A DNA stretch of 64,000 bases from an uncultured Psychrosphaera sp. (GTDB lineage: Bacteria > Pseudomonadota > Gammaproteobacteria > Enterobacterales > Alteromonadaceae), in NCBI RefSeq assembly GCF_947500655.1, contig NZ_CANMSK010000005.1, positions 124,001 to 188,000 of the forward strand. The letters run 5' to 3'. Both the position numbers and the translations under genes were made by a program. Under the pieces are notes generated by a model, which was given only the letters and a program-made list of their open reading frames with translations, was not told where the DNA came from and searched no databases. Shown piece after piece: positions 38,074 through 47,260 of this stretch; within the stretch, counting starts at the first letter, position 1, and every line of letters begins with the position of its first letter.

Positions 38074-38165
38074 TTCGTTAACTCTAACGTTCAACAGATT
38101 AATTGTTTTGAGATCATTAGATATTTTATTTTTAGGATAATGTTTAAAAGGATATAAATTGGGGG

Positions 38166-39200
38166 TTAGGCTACAGCACTAAAACCTTGCTGGTGAGGTG
38201 TTGATGCATTTGCGTATCGGTTTGAAATGACTTGCGCAGTTTTACTTTGAAATACTTGTGAATTAATTTCTTGCTCAGCATCTTTTGCTAACGGCATTGT
38301 ATTAGGGAGTTCTACATCACTAACATTATTAGCTGATGCTTTTGCTAAGAATTCACCTGAGTTATTATCCGATTCTGTTTTTACATCACCAGTTTCAGTA
38401 TTGTCCCCATTAACACCTTCAACGTTATTGGTATCAGATTTTGATTCAGCGGTTTCAGCATTTTGCTTAACGGACTCTACTTTTGCTTCTGCTATATTAC
38501 TGGCCGCTTGCGCTGCCACTTTACGATCTTGTGAAGAAGGTTCTGCTGGTGCTAATGCCGCAGCCTGCACGGTTTGCATTTTACGAATTGTCGCTTCAGG
38601 CGTTGCTTCTTTTGATACATCAATTGAAACTTCGCCACCTACCGCATATTTTTTACCATTAGGCCCAGTTTCATATTCATAATTAGGTGTACCTGCATGG
38701 GTACCACCTACTGCAGCATGAGCTTGTTCATGTGCTTTAACTTCAATATCTCTTTGTTCAAGTTCTTGTATTTGTTGAAGCTCAACTTGCTCTTGTTCTT
38801 TTTCTTGGTTTTCTTGCTGTTTAGCTTGGCTATCTTCAGAAGACTCCGACGGTTTTGACTCACCATCAGCTGCATCTGTTTGATTAGCTTGTTCTGAATT
38901 TGTATCAGAAGAATTACTTTCTTGATCTGAGGTTTGGTCGCCTTCTTGCTGATCATCACTTTCTGGAATAATTTCAGCGTCTGAACGTTTTAATTGAATA
39001 TCTTCGTAGGTTGACGATGTTGGTTGATTTACCGGAGAACGAACATCTTGTTCTCTAGATTTTTGTGGAACGATAGCCTCAGCTTGCACTGTTGGTGGCA
39101 CTACCTCTCTTACCGCATTAGCTTTTGCTAATGACTCCACTGCAGGCATTGCTGAATTAGCAACAACCTGCGGGATATGAGGAGGTATGTTCATCGACAT
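38166..39200 (-). CDS. PF12118-type putative metalloprotease
   Basis: A 344-residue protein of the SprA-related family. The conserved block near residues 155-230 has HEQAHAAVGGTHAG (a HExxH zinc motif), YEYETGPNGKKYAVGGEVSID and ATIRKMQTVQAAALAPAEPSSQDRKVAAQA. The flanks are low-complexity Glu/Gln/Ser-rich, with a likely coiled coil at about 115-160. No signal peptide is visible. It lies 6 bases after the small flagellar-rod-like gene. Function is unknown; the motif makes protease activity plausible. Confidence 0.8.
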   Translation of the reverse strand: MSMNIPPHIPQVVANSAMPAVESLAKANAVREVVPPTVQAEAIVPQKSREQDVRSPVNQPTSSTYEDIQLKRSDAEIIPESDDQQEGDQTSDQESNSSDTNSEQANQTDAADGESKPSESSEDSQAKQQENQEKEQEQVELQQIQELEQRDIEVKAHEQAHAAVGGTHAGTPNYEYETGPNGKKYAVGGEVSIDVSKEATPEATIRKMQTVQAAALAPAEPSSQDRKVAAQAASNIAEAKVESVKQNAETAESKSDTNNVEGVNGDNTETGDVKTESDNNSGEFLAKASANNVSDVELPNTMPLAKDAEQEINSQVFQSKTAQVISNRYANASTPHQQGFSAVA

Positions 39201-39206
39201 GGTAAA

Positions 39207-39506
39207 TTAAACCGTTGTATCTATTAACGTACCGATCATTTCATCGGCAGTTTTAATTGTTTTAGTGTTTGCTGTTGCTAAATGTTCATTAACAACTAAC
39301 TTAACAGCGGCTTCAGATAAATCCGCCTGTGGGCGAGCTTCAACAGCATCTAGGTTTTCTTTATTATCCGCTTTTACATCCTGAACTTTTTGTTGTTCAG
39401 TGTTTAATCTATTGATTTGTACTGCGGCCTCATCGACACCTTGCTCGGCTTTTTTTATTCCAGTTAAACCAGAATTGAATGCTGATGGCATTTGATCAAT
39501 TTGCAT
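39207..39506 (-). CDS. Small flagellar-rod/hook-like protein
   Basis: A 99-residue protein. Residues 8-34 (SAFNSGLTGIKKAEQGVDEA) resemble the N-terminal helix of flagellar rod and hook proteins. Residues about 68-99 (TKTIKTADEMIGTLID) resemble their C-terminal helix, typically NAKVIKTADEMLGTLL. The usual central domain is absent, so it is a minimal version with only the two coiled-coil ends. No other flagellar genes are in the window. It probably forms an operon with the PF12118 protease that follows. Role unknown. Confidence 0.6.
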   Translation of the reverse strand: MQIDQMPSAFNSGLTGIKKAEQGVDEAAVQINRLNTEQQKVQDVKADNKENLDAVEARPQADLSEAAVKLVVNEHLATANTKTIKTADEMIGTLIDTTV

Positions 39507-39615
39507 ATAATAATCCTAACCTTATCCACTACTACTAACGTACAATTATTAACCAATATGACTTATATATAAAGCCTTAATTCAATTAATTTCAATATTT
39601 ACAGCCTATCCCTTG

Positions 39616-40392
39616 TTATTCCTCAATATTTTTAATTAACCAAGCATTAAATTTAGCGGTATCTGAGATAAAAGGCGCATGTGAAGACTTGTCGAAACAG
39701 CTTGTTTGTATATTTGGATTAATTTTCTTCACTTCTTGCTCAACAGCTATAGGCACTAACGAATCTAATTTTCCAAACAAAGCGAACACTGGACAAGTCA
39801 ATTGCGACAACTGTTCTGTTAAGTCCACATCTTGTAATATTCTTAGCCCTTCTTGCAGCGCAATTTGTGATGGTAACTCAACATTCAAAACTACATTTTT
39901 TAAGGCTGTGATATCTTTACGAGCCGACTCACTGCCCATAGCTTGAATCGCTAAAAATCGTTCTACCGTTTTTACATGATCTTTACTAAGTTGGTTCAAA
40001 AACAGAGTTAACACATCAGACTTAATTCCAGGCCAAGTATCACTCTTCATAAATTTAGGGCTACTAGCAATGAGGCCAAATTTAATTACTTTCTCTGGAA
40101 AGCAAAACGCTAAATTTTGCGCTAACAAGCCACCTAAAGACCAACCAATAACAATACTAGGTTTATCAACTTCACTAGCTAGCCAACTAGTTAATGCAGC
40201 TAAATTATAATCCTCTAACTCAAGTCGGTTATCACCATAACCGGGTAAATCTAAGCAACGTATCCTAGCTTGAATATTCTGAGGTAATAACTTAATAACC
40301 TCACTCCAGATGGTTTTATTCATTCCCCAACCATGCAATAAAATAATTGGTGTTTTTTCAGAGCTTAAATTATAACTAACATCGGTACGCAT
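39616..40392 (-). CDS. bioH: Pimeloyl-ACP methyl ester carboxylesterase BioH
   Basis: A 258-residue alpha/beta hydrolase. The oxyanion region is LLHGWGMNKTIW near residue 20, the nucleophile Ser lies in GWSLGGLLAQN near 83, the Asp in FGKLDSLVP near 210 and the His in KSSHAPFISD near 238. BioH releases pimeloyl-ACP for biotin synthesis. It is divergent from comF, an arrangement common in gammaproteobacteria. Confidence 0.93.
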   Translation of the reverse strand: MRTDVSYNLSSEKTPIILLHGWGMNKTIWSEVIKLLPQNIQARIRCLDLPGYGDNRLELEDYNLAALTSWLASEVDKPSIVIGWSLGGLLAQNLAFCFPEKVIKFGLIASSPKFMKSDTWPGIKSDVLTLFLNQLSKDHVKTVERFLAIQAMGSESARKDITALKNVVLNVELPSQIALQEGLRILQDVDLTEQLSQLTCPVFALFGKLDSLVPIAVEQEVKKINPNIQTSCFDKSSHAPFISDTAKFNAWLIKNIEE

Positions 40393-40483
40393 ATTCTTAC
40401 TCTCCTAAATTCACATAATAAGATAAGTGAATGTATGCATTCTACGATGCTTGCTTTATTGCTTCAAAAAATAAGGATGTTTT

Positions 40484-41152
40484 TTGCAATTTATTAAACA
40501 ATTTTTTCATAACGACTGTTTGTTATGTGACAGCCGCACACAAAATAATACAGAATTACTTTGTGATTTATGTAGGTCAGATCTCGACTTATATCCATTA
40601 GGCACAGACTTACTCTATTCATATACCAGTATCAGCTCTCATATAATACATAATGCTATAACAGGTATTGCGGTAGTCAGTAATTATCAATGGCCATTTG
40701 AACAGTGGATACCCCAAATGAAATTTCACAATCATATTAATAGTGCAAAGTTAATGGGCCAAATGTTAAATGAGCACTTAGCAAATAGCTTATGGCCTAC
40801 AATCGATCTCATAATGCCAATGCCAATACACAGTCAGAGGTTGCTACAAAGAGGTTACAACCAAGCGGAATTACTGTGTAAGTTTATTGATCACTCGGCA
40901 CATTCAAAATTATCCCATGCCTTAACAAGAACAAAATACACCCAACCACAAACTGAGTTAAATAAGATTGAGCGTAAGCAAAATATGAAACAAGCGTTTG
41001 CTTGTGAGGATACAGTAAAAGGCAAAACGGTATTATTAGTGGATGATGTTATCACTACAGGTCATACAGCTAATGCCGCAGCGCAAGAATTACTAAATTC
41101 AGGCGCAACAGCTGTATATTTAGCAGCTGTTGCAATCCGAAAGTATAATTAA
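40484..41152 (+). CDS. comF: ComF family phosphoribosyltransferase-like protein (TTG start)
   Basis: A 222-residue ComF protein. I place the start at TTG 40484 with AAGGA 6 bases upstream; the nearby ATG at 40477 is in another, closed frame. An N-terminal zinc-binding part has CLLC and CDLC. The C-terminal PRT domain has the PRPP loop VLLVDDVITTGHT near residue 185. ComF is needed for DNA uptake in competent species and may be cytosolic. Divergent from bioH. Confidence 0.9.
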   Translation: MQFIKQFFHNDCLLCDSRTQNNTELLCDLCRSDLDLYPLGTDLLYSYTSISSHIIHNAITGIAVVSNYQWPFEQWIPQMKFHNHINSAKLMGQMLNEHLANSLWPTIDLIMPMPIHSQRLLQRGYNQAELLCKFIDHSAHSKLSHALTRTKYTQPQTELNKIERKQNMKQAFACEDTVKGKTVLLVDDVITTGHTANAAAQELLNSGATAVYLAAVAIRKYN

Positions 41153-41166
41153 TGAGATTGGTAGAA

Positions 41167-43734
41167 TTACTTGGCCTCTACTGCATCACCTAAAAACAGA
41201 GCATTAAATAATAATCTATTAGTACCATACATAATTGAGCGGAAGTTTGGATTGTCAGTCATTCCAATAACCACACCTTTACCATATTTATGTGTCACTA
41301 ATCCCGTAGCCTCTGAGATTTTAACCACATTAGTATTATCAGCATAACCAGCTAAAAGTGGTTTTTGAGTATACTTAGCTACATTTGAAAATGCTTTAGT
41401 GCCATCCATTAACAAGTCAGTACGGTTTTTAAATACAGGTAATAGAGGTTTATTAAAACCAAAAGCTAAGGGATGAGATAAGTCTAACTCCATATTAAAA
41501 AATGCACCGGCAATACGTTGCTTACCTGCAATTGACTCCATATCAGAGTAATTTAACTCTGTCTTATCGAATCTCATGTTCATTTCTTGTTGTGAGAACG
41601 TAGCAGTTTGCAGCACATCATTATTCGCTAACCATAATGCAGCACGCTTTTGTGACCATAATACGCCACCGTTTTGCGTCCAAATTTTTAACTTTAATAA
41701 TAAATTATCATCGCCTTTGTTATAATTCCCATCTGTCATAATGATATGTGTATATTTATCTAAGTTAGTACTCGCCAACCAGCGTTTTTCTATAATAGTT
41801 GGTGAGAAACCCAATTGCTTGTCGAGTAAGTACCAAGTTTCACCCACTTCATACGAGTTAGTTCCAAAACCACCAACCATAAGTACATTAGGTTTATTAA
41901 CTACCATCATGTTACGGCTACCTAAGTCTATACCACTGGTAGTTAATCCACTGGATATAGATGAAACCGGAACATTAAACTCATTTACTATACGCTTAAA
42001 CTCAGCTAACCAATCACCACTTTGTAGGCCTGCATTAATTAGCATAGTTCCAGCTTTAAATTCTTTTTTTCCTTTTGGTGTAATGGCTGTGAAAGACTTG
42101 AGTGAAGCTCTTACTTTAAAATCAGCGCTTAATAGTGCATAGGTTAATGCTGGCGCTTGGTAGTCTGCCCAATCAATTGCGTAGCTGTAGCTGTCCGTTA
42201 AATTAGCCACCTGTTTACTTGGTTTATGCCACTGTTGATCAGCCTTGGTGATAAGTCGTTTAGAATCTACTTTGTCATAGGTTATGTTAAACGCCATCGC
42301 TAAATTCCAACTAGACACATCGTAAAAGGTATTATCGTTGAAGCTTTTTCTATCGGAAAATATAGACTGAATCAGTCGCATTTGAGGTTGTGCTAACGGT
42401 ACATAAACAGAGTCTTGTTTATTATATTTATGGCCGTTTACTTCTGTATTTTTTGTGATTGGATAAACTTGAATATCGTGCTTTTGTAATAACGTTAGCA
42501 GTTTATTAAATCTGGTTTTGTCATATTGTTCCGATAATACATAACCCACATGATCGGCTTTTTTAGCCAAGATTTTATACTCTTGAGCAAACTCGTATTG
42601 AAAATCGAGTAAGTCTTTTTTGTTGACTAAGCTGCCCTCTAAAGTAGAAAAAGACGCCATTATCTGATGTTTAATTGTGGTAGGAAAAGCTAACAATCCA
42701 TTGATTGATTCTTGCAAATGCCCACGGCTAGACGCTTGTTCAAATAAGATCCCAACTGAACCATGCAAATCAGGGTAAGTTGAGCCTTTTCCCGCATAAA
42801 AATCATCAAACGCTTCTTCGGTAAAATACAATTGGTTTTGTTTATCAAATGCTTTGGCATGGAACATCGCTAAACGTTTTGTTAGCTCAACATTTTTATT
42901 TGGAGTAAATGGATTTTTCCTAGAACTAATCCCAGGTTGAAAGAAAAAGGTGCTATTGGTGCCCATTTCGTGATGATCAGTTAATACGTTTGGTCGCCAT
43001 AAATGATATTGCTCAATTCGCGCTTGTGACTCTGGATGTTGCAGCAGTAACCAATCTCTATTTAAGTCAAACCAATAATGATTAACACGACCTCTAATCC
43101 AATCTTGAACATGCTCACGGTTATTTGGGTCGGCATTTAAGTTTTGTCCTTTATGTTGGTTCGCCCATTGTGCAAAGCGGCTTAGCCCGTCTGGATTTAA
43201 ACTAGGGTCTAGTAAAATAACCATATTATCTAGATAACTTAATACTTCTGGATTATTCGACGCGGCTAAATAATAAGCCACTAATAATGAAGCGTTACTA
43301 CCTGATGCTTCATCGCCATGAACGCTATAATTTAAATTTACAATTAAAGGTGATTTTTTTGCGCTTGGTTTTCTCGACTTAGAGAGTCGAGCGATATGTT
43401 GCTGCTGAATAACATCCAGTTTTTTCTGCTGTTCAGCTGATGTAATAATGACTTGAAGTAGTTCTCTTTGCTCATGAGACTTACCAATTACCTTAATTGA
43501 AACTCTATCAGAGCTTTTAGCTAACGTTTTAAAATATAGAACCAACTGATCGTGTCTAACATGCCAATCACCCACTTGATAACCTAATACAGATTCTGGC
43601 GTTGGGATATTTGTATCAAACTTTTCGTCTGGTAAATAGAATTTTAAATCAACGGCAAGTGTTGAAAATGAACTAACAATTAATAATATAGTTATTAGAT
43701 ATTTGGATGTTACACGGAACATAGATATGAGCAC
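41167..43734 (-). CDS. M14 family zinc carboxypeptidase, exported
   Basis: An 855-residue protein with a signal peptide of about 27 residues. The M14 domain (about 50-390) shows the first zinc motif in NYSVHGDEASG, LDPSLNPDGLSRF, and the histidine-rich DHHEMGT. The C-terminal half is a glutamine-amidotransferase-like extension, with NVLMVGGFGTNSYEVGETWYLLD near residue 600. Such large exported M14 proteins occur in marine Alteromonadales and likely degrade external peptides. Cleavage preference is unknown. It ends 14 bases from the convergent comF stop. Confidence 0.88.
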   Translation of the reverse strand: MLISMFRVTSKYLITILLIVSSFSTLAVDLKFYLPDEKFDTNIPTPESVLGYQVGDWHVRHDQLVLYFKTLAKSSDRVSIKVIGKSHEQRELLQVIITSAEQQKKLDVIQQQHIARLSKSRKPSAKKSPLIVNLNYSVHGDEASGSNASLLVAYYLAASNNPEVLSYLDNMVILLDPSLNPDGLSRFAQWANQHKGQNLNADPNNREHVQDWIRGRVNHYWFDLNRDWLLLQHPESQARIEQYHLWRPNVLTDHHEMGTNSTFFFQPGISSRKNPFTPNKNVELTKRLAMFHAKAFDKQNQLYFTEEAFDDFYAGKGSTYPDLHGSVGILFEQASSRGHLQESINGLLAFPTTIKHQIMASFSTLEGSLVNKKDLLDFQYEFAQEYKILAKKADHVGYVLSEQYDKTRFNKLLTLLQKHDIQVYPITKNTEVNGHKYNKQDSVYVPLAQPQMRLIQSIFSDRKSFNDNTFYDVSSWNLAMAFNITYDKVDSKRLITKADQQWHKPSKQVANLTDSYSYAIDWADYQAPALTYALLSADFKVRASLKSFTAITPKGKKEFKAGTMLINAGLQSGDWLAEFKRIVNEFNVPVSSISSGLTTSGIDLGSRNMMVVNKPNVLMVGGFGTNSYEVGETWYLLDKQLGFSPTIIEKRWLASTNLDKYTHIIMTDGNYNKGDDNLLLKLKIWTQNGGVLWSQKRAALWLANNDVLQTATFSQQEMNMRFDKTELNYSDMESIAGKQRIAGAFFNMELDLSHPLAFGFNKPLLPVFKNRTDLLMDGTKAFSNVAKYTQKPLLAGYADNTNVVKISEATGLVTHKYGKGVVIGMTDNPNFRSIMYGTNRLLFNALFLGDAVEAK

Positions 43735-43811
43735 CTTTTTTAAAGTTAGCTAACCCTACCAACTATCAAAGCTAAATCGCAAATCTATTAACAAATAATT
43801 AGCCGATCGAC

Positions 43812-43840
43812 TTGGCTCAAGCGACGAATAAACGTATCAT
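43812..43840 (+). promoter_or_regulatory. Candidate sigma-70 promoter of nfuA
   Basis: TTGGCT at 43812-43817 and TATCAT at 43835-43840 are separated by 17 bases. This would give a 5' leader of about 25-30 bases before the nfuA ATG at 43874. Confidence 0.55.
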
Positions 43841-43844
43841 AGCT

Positions 43845-43869
43845 ATACCCTAGTAATTTAGTCAGTTAT
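43845..43869 (+). promoter_or_regulatory. IscR type-1-like operator upstream of nfuA
   Basis: A 25-base site aligns to the IscR type 1 consensus at 22 of 25 positions by hand. It has ATA at 43845-43847, TAGT in place of GACT at 43851-43854, AGTC at 43860-43863 and TAT at 43867-43869. It lies just downstream of the candidate -10 box and ends 4 bases before the ATG. IscR repression of nfuA when Fe-S supply is adequate is known in related bacteria; here it is inferred. Confidence 0.65.
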
Positions 43870-43873
43870 TTAT

Positions 43874-44452
43874 ATGATCACAATTTCAGAATCAGCCCAA
43901 GAACACTTTGTAAAACTGTTAGATAACCAAGCTCCTAAAACACGCATTCGTGTTTTCGTTGTAAATCCTGGCACTCGCACCGCGGAATGTGGTGTATCTT
44001 ATTGCCCAGAAGAGTCGGTAGAAAAAGACGACACTATATTACCATTTAATGGGTTTGAAGCCGTTTTAGATGGCGAAAGTACACCGTTTTTGGAAGATGC
44101 AGAAATTGACTTTGTTACTGACCAAATGGGCTCACAATTAACATTGAAAGCACCAAATGCTAAAGCACGTAAAGTATCTGATGATTCACCATTGCGTGAA
44201 CGTGTTCAGTACTTTATTGAAGCAGAAGTAAATCCTGGTTTAGCGAGTCATGGCGGTAATGTACAAATTGTTGATATTACCGACGACGGCGCAGTTATCC
44301 TTCAGTTTGGTGGCGGTTGTAATGGTTGTTCTATGGTTGATGTAACCCTTAAAGAAGGCATTGAAAAACAAATGCTTGTTGAGTTTGAAGGTGAAATCAC
44401 TAGCGTGAAAGATACTACAGAACACGAAGCTGGCGAACACTCATATTACTAA
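43874..44452 (+). CDS. nfuA: Fe-S biogenesis protein NfuA
   Basis: A 192-residue Fe-S carrier. The N-terminal degenerate A-type domain begins [16 protein letters not shown] and contains [13 protein letters not shown]. The C-terminal Nfu domain has the cluster-binding CNGC at about residues 153-156. NfuA delivers 4Fe-4S clusters to apoproteins, especially under oxidative stress or iron limitation. It has an IscR-like operator upstream and its own terminator. Confidence 0.95.
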   Translation: MITISESAQEHFVKLLDNQAPKTRIRVFVVNPGTRTAECGVSYCPEESVEKDDTILPFNGFEAVLDGESTPFLEDAEIDFVTDQMGSQLTLKAPNAKARKVSDDSPLRERVQYFIEAEVNPGLASHGGNVQIVDITDDGAVILQFGGGCNGCSMVDVTLKEGIEKQMLVEFEGEITSVKDTTEHEAGEHSYY

Positions 44453-44465
44453 TGTGTGATATGTT

Positions 44466-44493
44466 AAAGGCAAACTAAAGTTTGCCTTTTTTT
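44466..44493 (+). terminator. Rho-independent terminator of nfuA
   Basis: AAAGGCAAAC (44466-44475) and GTTTGCCTTT (44480-44489) form a stem around TAAA, followed by a T tract. Confidence 0.92.
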
Positions 44494-44519
44494 ATGACTA
44501 TTCTTTTTTATAACTATTA

Positions 44520-44822
44520 ATGCGGCACAAGTTGATGAATATGGAAAATGACAAACTACAAAACTTCCTTGTGAAACAAGGTTCTAATCCACAAAAAAGT
44601 GTTAAACAATTTATCATTGGTTTAGTGTTATTTTTAGCTGGTGTTGCGTTAGTTTATATGGGTATTGGTTTGCCGTCATTTGTCCAAGTACTCGGTCTAA
44701 CTATTATTTGTATTGCCTTTATTTTTGCCATTAGAGGTTATATTGGTATTGTGTCTAACAGAATTGCGTTTTATCGTCATCAAGCAAAAGTAAATAAAGA
44801 ACGCTTTAAAAACATCAAATAA
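44520..44822 (+). CDS. Small two-helix membrane protein
   Basis: A 100-residue protein with two membrane segments at about residues 36-54 and 62-80 and a basic C-terminus. The family is not recognised by me. In-frame ATGs at 44535 and 44541 are alternative starts; none has a strong ribosome site. Its 3' end overlaps the convergent MATE gene by 8 bases. Confidence 0.6.
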   Translation: MRHKLMNMENDKLQNFLVKQGSNPQKSVKQFIIGLVLFLAGVALVYMGIGLPSFVQVLGLTIICIAFIFAIRGYIGIVSNRIAFYRHQAKVNKERFKNIK

Positions 44823-46140
44823 AATTTTTCTTTTGCACCATATACAACTGCGACAAACCACGCGCCAACATAAAACTACAAAATGCTAACCAAAGACCAT
44901 GATTACCTAGCTCTGTTGTTAAATAAAACACCACGAAAAAAGTTATGGCCGCAATCAACATACTTTTAAACATTTTATAGCTATACGCTAAGCCAACAAA
45001 AACACCATCCAAAATAAAGCTCATAAAACTTACAAGCGGTAGCATAATAATCCAAATATAATAACTTTCTAATGCTTGTTGTAAGCTTGGAATATTTGTT
45101 AACAAATAAACAATATACCCACCCAATAACCAATAAATTAAACAATACATAACTGCGCCAAATGTAGCTAACCGCAATCCCGTTCTAATAAATAAAGTAA
45201 CTTTACGTTTTTGTTTTTTCCCATAAAGTTGACCAATTAGTGACTCCAAAGCAAATGCAATACCGTCCATAGTAAAAGAGATAAACATGAAAAATTGCAT
45301 CACAATAGCATTGGTTGCAACCGCCACTTCACCATAACGAGTGGCGTAAATAGTGATAAAAGACAAACATAACTGCAACAACATAGAACGCATAAACAAC
45401 AAGCCATTGAGTGAGAGTAGCTGCTTACTGCCAAGCACTATGCTTAAGTTAAAACGTAAGTAAGATGATATTTGTGGATAAACATGACAAAACAGAAATA
45501 TAAACAAGATACATTCTGCCAACACACTAGCAATAGCAACACCTGCAACATCAAACCCAAGAACTGGCACTAAAACAATATCAGCAATTAAATTCACCGA
45601 GTTACAAACTAATAATGCATACAAAACCGTCTTTGTCTGTCCTTTACCAATTAAGTAGCCAGTAAATACAAGGTTGATCAAACTAATTGGCGCTGTCCAT
45701 ATTCGTATTGAAAAGTAGGATGTGGCCGCGTTTATAGAAGCCGTTAAGTCTACATCAGTCGCTAATAAGGAAATAAAATAACTAAACAAACTCGACTGAT
45801 TAACTAATATTACTACACTTAACAGAAGCGCTATCACCACGCCTTGCAACACAACTATCGCTTCTTGCTGAGTGTCTTTATTGCCAAATGCTTGCGCAAC
45901 TAATCCGGTAGTAGACATACGCAAAAATCCTAGCAACCAAAACAACACCATTACGACTAAACTACCTAATGTTGTTCCAGCTAAAAATGCAGGTGAAGGT
46001 AAATGCCCTATCACCGCCACATCAACAAAACCTAACAAAGGCACGCTAATATTTGCTAGAATCATCGGCCACGCAAGCACCCAGATCTTTCTTGCACTAA
46101 TAGTATGTAAACTAAATTTTTGAAAAGTAGAAATTATCAT
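44815..46140 (-). CDS. MATE family exporter (DinF-like)
   Basis: A 441-residue membrane protein with 12 predicted segments. The N-terminus WPMILANISVPLLGFVDVAVIGHL matches DinF-type MATE antiporters, which exchange cations for drugs or organic compounds. LexA regulation, as for E. coli dinF, is not evident here. Its ATG is separated by a single base from the ATG of the divergent deacetylase, so its promoter must lie inside that gene. Substrate is unknown. Confidence 0.88.
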   Translation of the reverse strand: MIISTFQKFSLHTISARKIWVLAWPMILANISVPLLGFVDVAVIGHLPSPAFLAGTTLGSLVVMVLFWLLGFLRMSTTGLVAQAFGNKDTQQEAIVVLQGVVIALLLSVVILVNQSSLFSYFISLLATDVDLTASINAATSYFSIRIWTAPISLINLVFTGYLIGKGQTKTVLYALLVCNSVNLIADIVLVPVLGFDVAGVAIASVLAECILFIFLFCHVYPQISSYLRFNLSIVLGSKQLLSLNGLLFMRSMLLQLCLSFITIYATRYGEVAVATNAIVMQFFMFISFTMDGIAFALESLIGQLYGKKQKRKVTLFIRTGLRLATFGAVMYCLIYWLLGGYIVYLLTNIPSLQQALESYYIWIIMLPLVSFMSFILDGVFVGLAYSYKMFKSMLIAAITFFVVFYLTTELGNHGLWLAFCSFMLARGLSQLYMVQKKNFI

Positions 46141-46141
46141 T

Positions 46142-47158
46142 ATGAACCAAAGAGTTATCCAGAAAGTATTATTTGTTCTTGTTATTACCGCTAGTATGGT
46201 ATTTAAAGCGGATGCTGCAACTATTTTAATTTATCATCATGTCAGTGATAAAACCCCGAAATCCACCAGCGTCTCCACTGAACAATTCAAAGAGCATTTA
46301 GAATTAATTAATACCTTAAAATTAACCGTTGTTCCGTTAACGACAATCACTGATGCCATTAGAGCAAATACACCTGTAGATAATAACTGGGTTGCCATTA
46401 CATTTGATGATGGATACCACAGTGTATATGACAATGCTTTGCCTTTGTTAAAACAATATAACTTTCCATTTACCGTATTTGTAAATCCTAAAATGGTTGG
46501 ACCAAGCAAACTGTATTTAGACTGGGATCAATTAGCAGAGTTGGCTGAACACCAAGGTATTATTGCCAATCATACAATGGCACATGAAAACCTAATACAA
46601 GACGGTTTAACTGACAAACAGATGATGGACAACATCAAACAAGCTGACAAGATAATTACAGAAAAATTAAACCAATCACACAAGCTACTTGCTTATCCAT
46701 ATGGTGAATATGATGAGAAAATTAAACAAGACCTAAAGAAGCTAGGTTATGTTGGTTTTGCGCAACACTCAGGCGCGGTTAATGAAACTAGTGATATTTT
46801 AGCGTTATCGAGATTTCCAGCAAACGGAATTTACGCTAACCCTAAGACACTTAAAGCTAAGTTAAACAGCTTACCGTTCAATATAAAATCTATTGCTCCT
46901 AGCGATACGAAGCCGGGCAGTAGCAAACCATTATTAGAAGTAAGCTTACTAAATAAAGACTTTTACCAAAGCCAGCTAGCGTGCTTTATTAGTGGATCGG
47001 ATAAGCCACAAAAACCAGAGTGGACGTCAGAGTTAGACTTTAAAATTGCTTCAAAACATGACATTCCTAAAGGGCGAGTTAAATACAACTGCACGGCCCC
47101 ATCCATCAAACATAGTGGACGTTTTTATTGGATGTCTAAATTATGGATAAATTTGTAA
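46142..47158 (+). CDS. Exported polysaccharide deacetylase family protein
   Basis: A 338-residue protein with a signal peptide (about 1-25, ending ADA). The NodB-type domain starts TILIYHHVSD. The catalytic Asp lies in ITFDDGYHS near residue 87, and zinc ligands lie in NHTMAHENL near 143-151. The C-terminal part (about 240-338) is a separate beta-rich domain ending in YNCTAPS and RFYWMSKLW. Such enzymes deacetylate GlcNAc polymers such as peptidoglycan, chitin or PNAG. Substrate cannot be fixed. Confidence 0.85.
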   Translation: MNQRVIQKVLFVLVITASMVFKADAATILIYHHVSDKTPKSTSVSTEQFKEHLELINTLKLTVVPLTTITDAIRANTPVDNNWVAITFDDGYHSVYDNALPLLKQYNFPFTVFVNPKMVGPSKLYLDWDQLAELAEHQGIIANHTMAHENLIQDGLTDKQMMDNIKQADKIITEKLNQSHKLLAYPYGEYDEKIKQDLKKLGYVGFAQHSGAVNETSDILALSRFPANGIYANPKTLKAKLNSLPFNIKSIAPSDTKPGSSKPLLEVSLLNKDFYQSQLACFISGSDKPQKPEWTSELDFKIASKHDIPKGRVKYNCTAPSIKHSGRFYWMSKLWINL

Positions 47159-47191
47159 CTAAAATTAAGAACTTTACAAACATATATAGAT

Positions 47192-47226
47192 AATTAGCTG
47201 CCTAATGGCAGCTAATTGGAGTTTTG
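47192..47226 (+). terminator. Terminator between the deacetylase and the lipoprotein gene
   Basis: AATTAGCTGCC (47192-47202) and GGCAGCTAATT (47207-47217) form an 11-bp stem around TAAT, followed shortly by TTTT on the plus strand. It lies between convergent genes. Confidence 0.7.
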
Positions 47227-47260
47227 TCTATTGAGAAACAGATGGTTCATTTATATTTAA

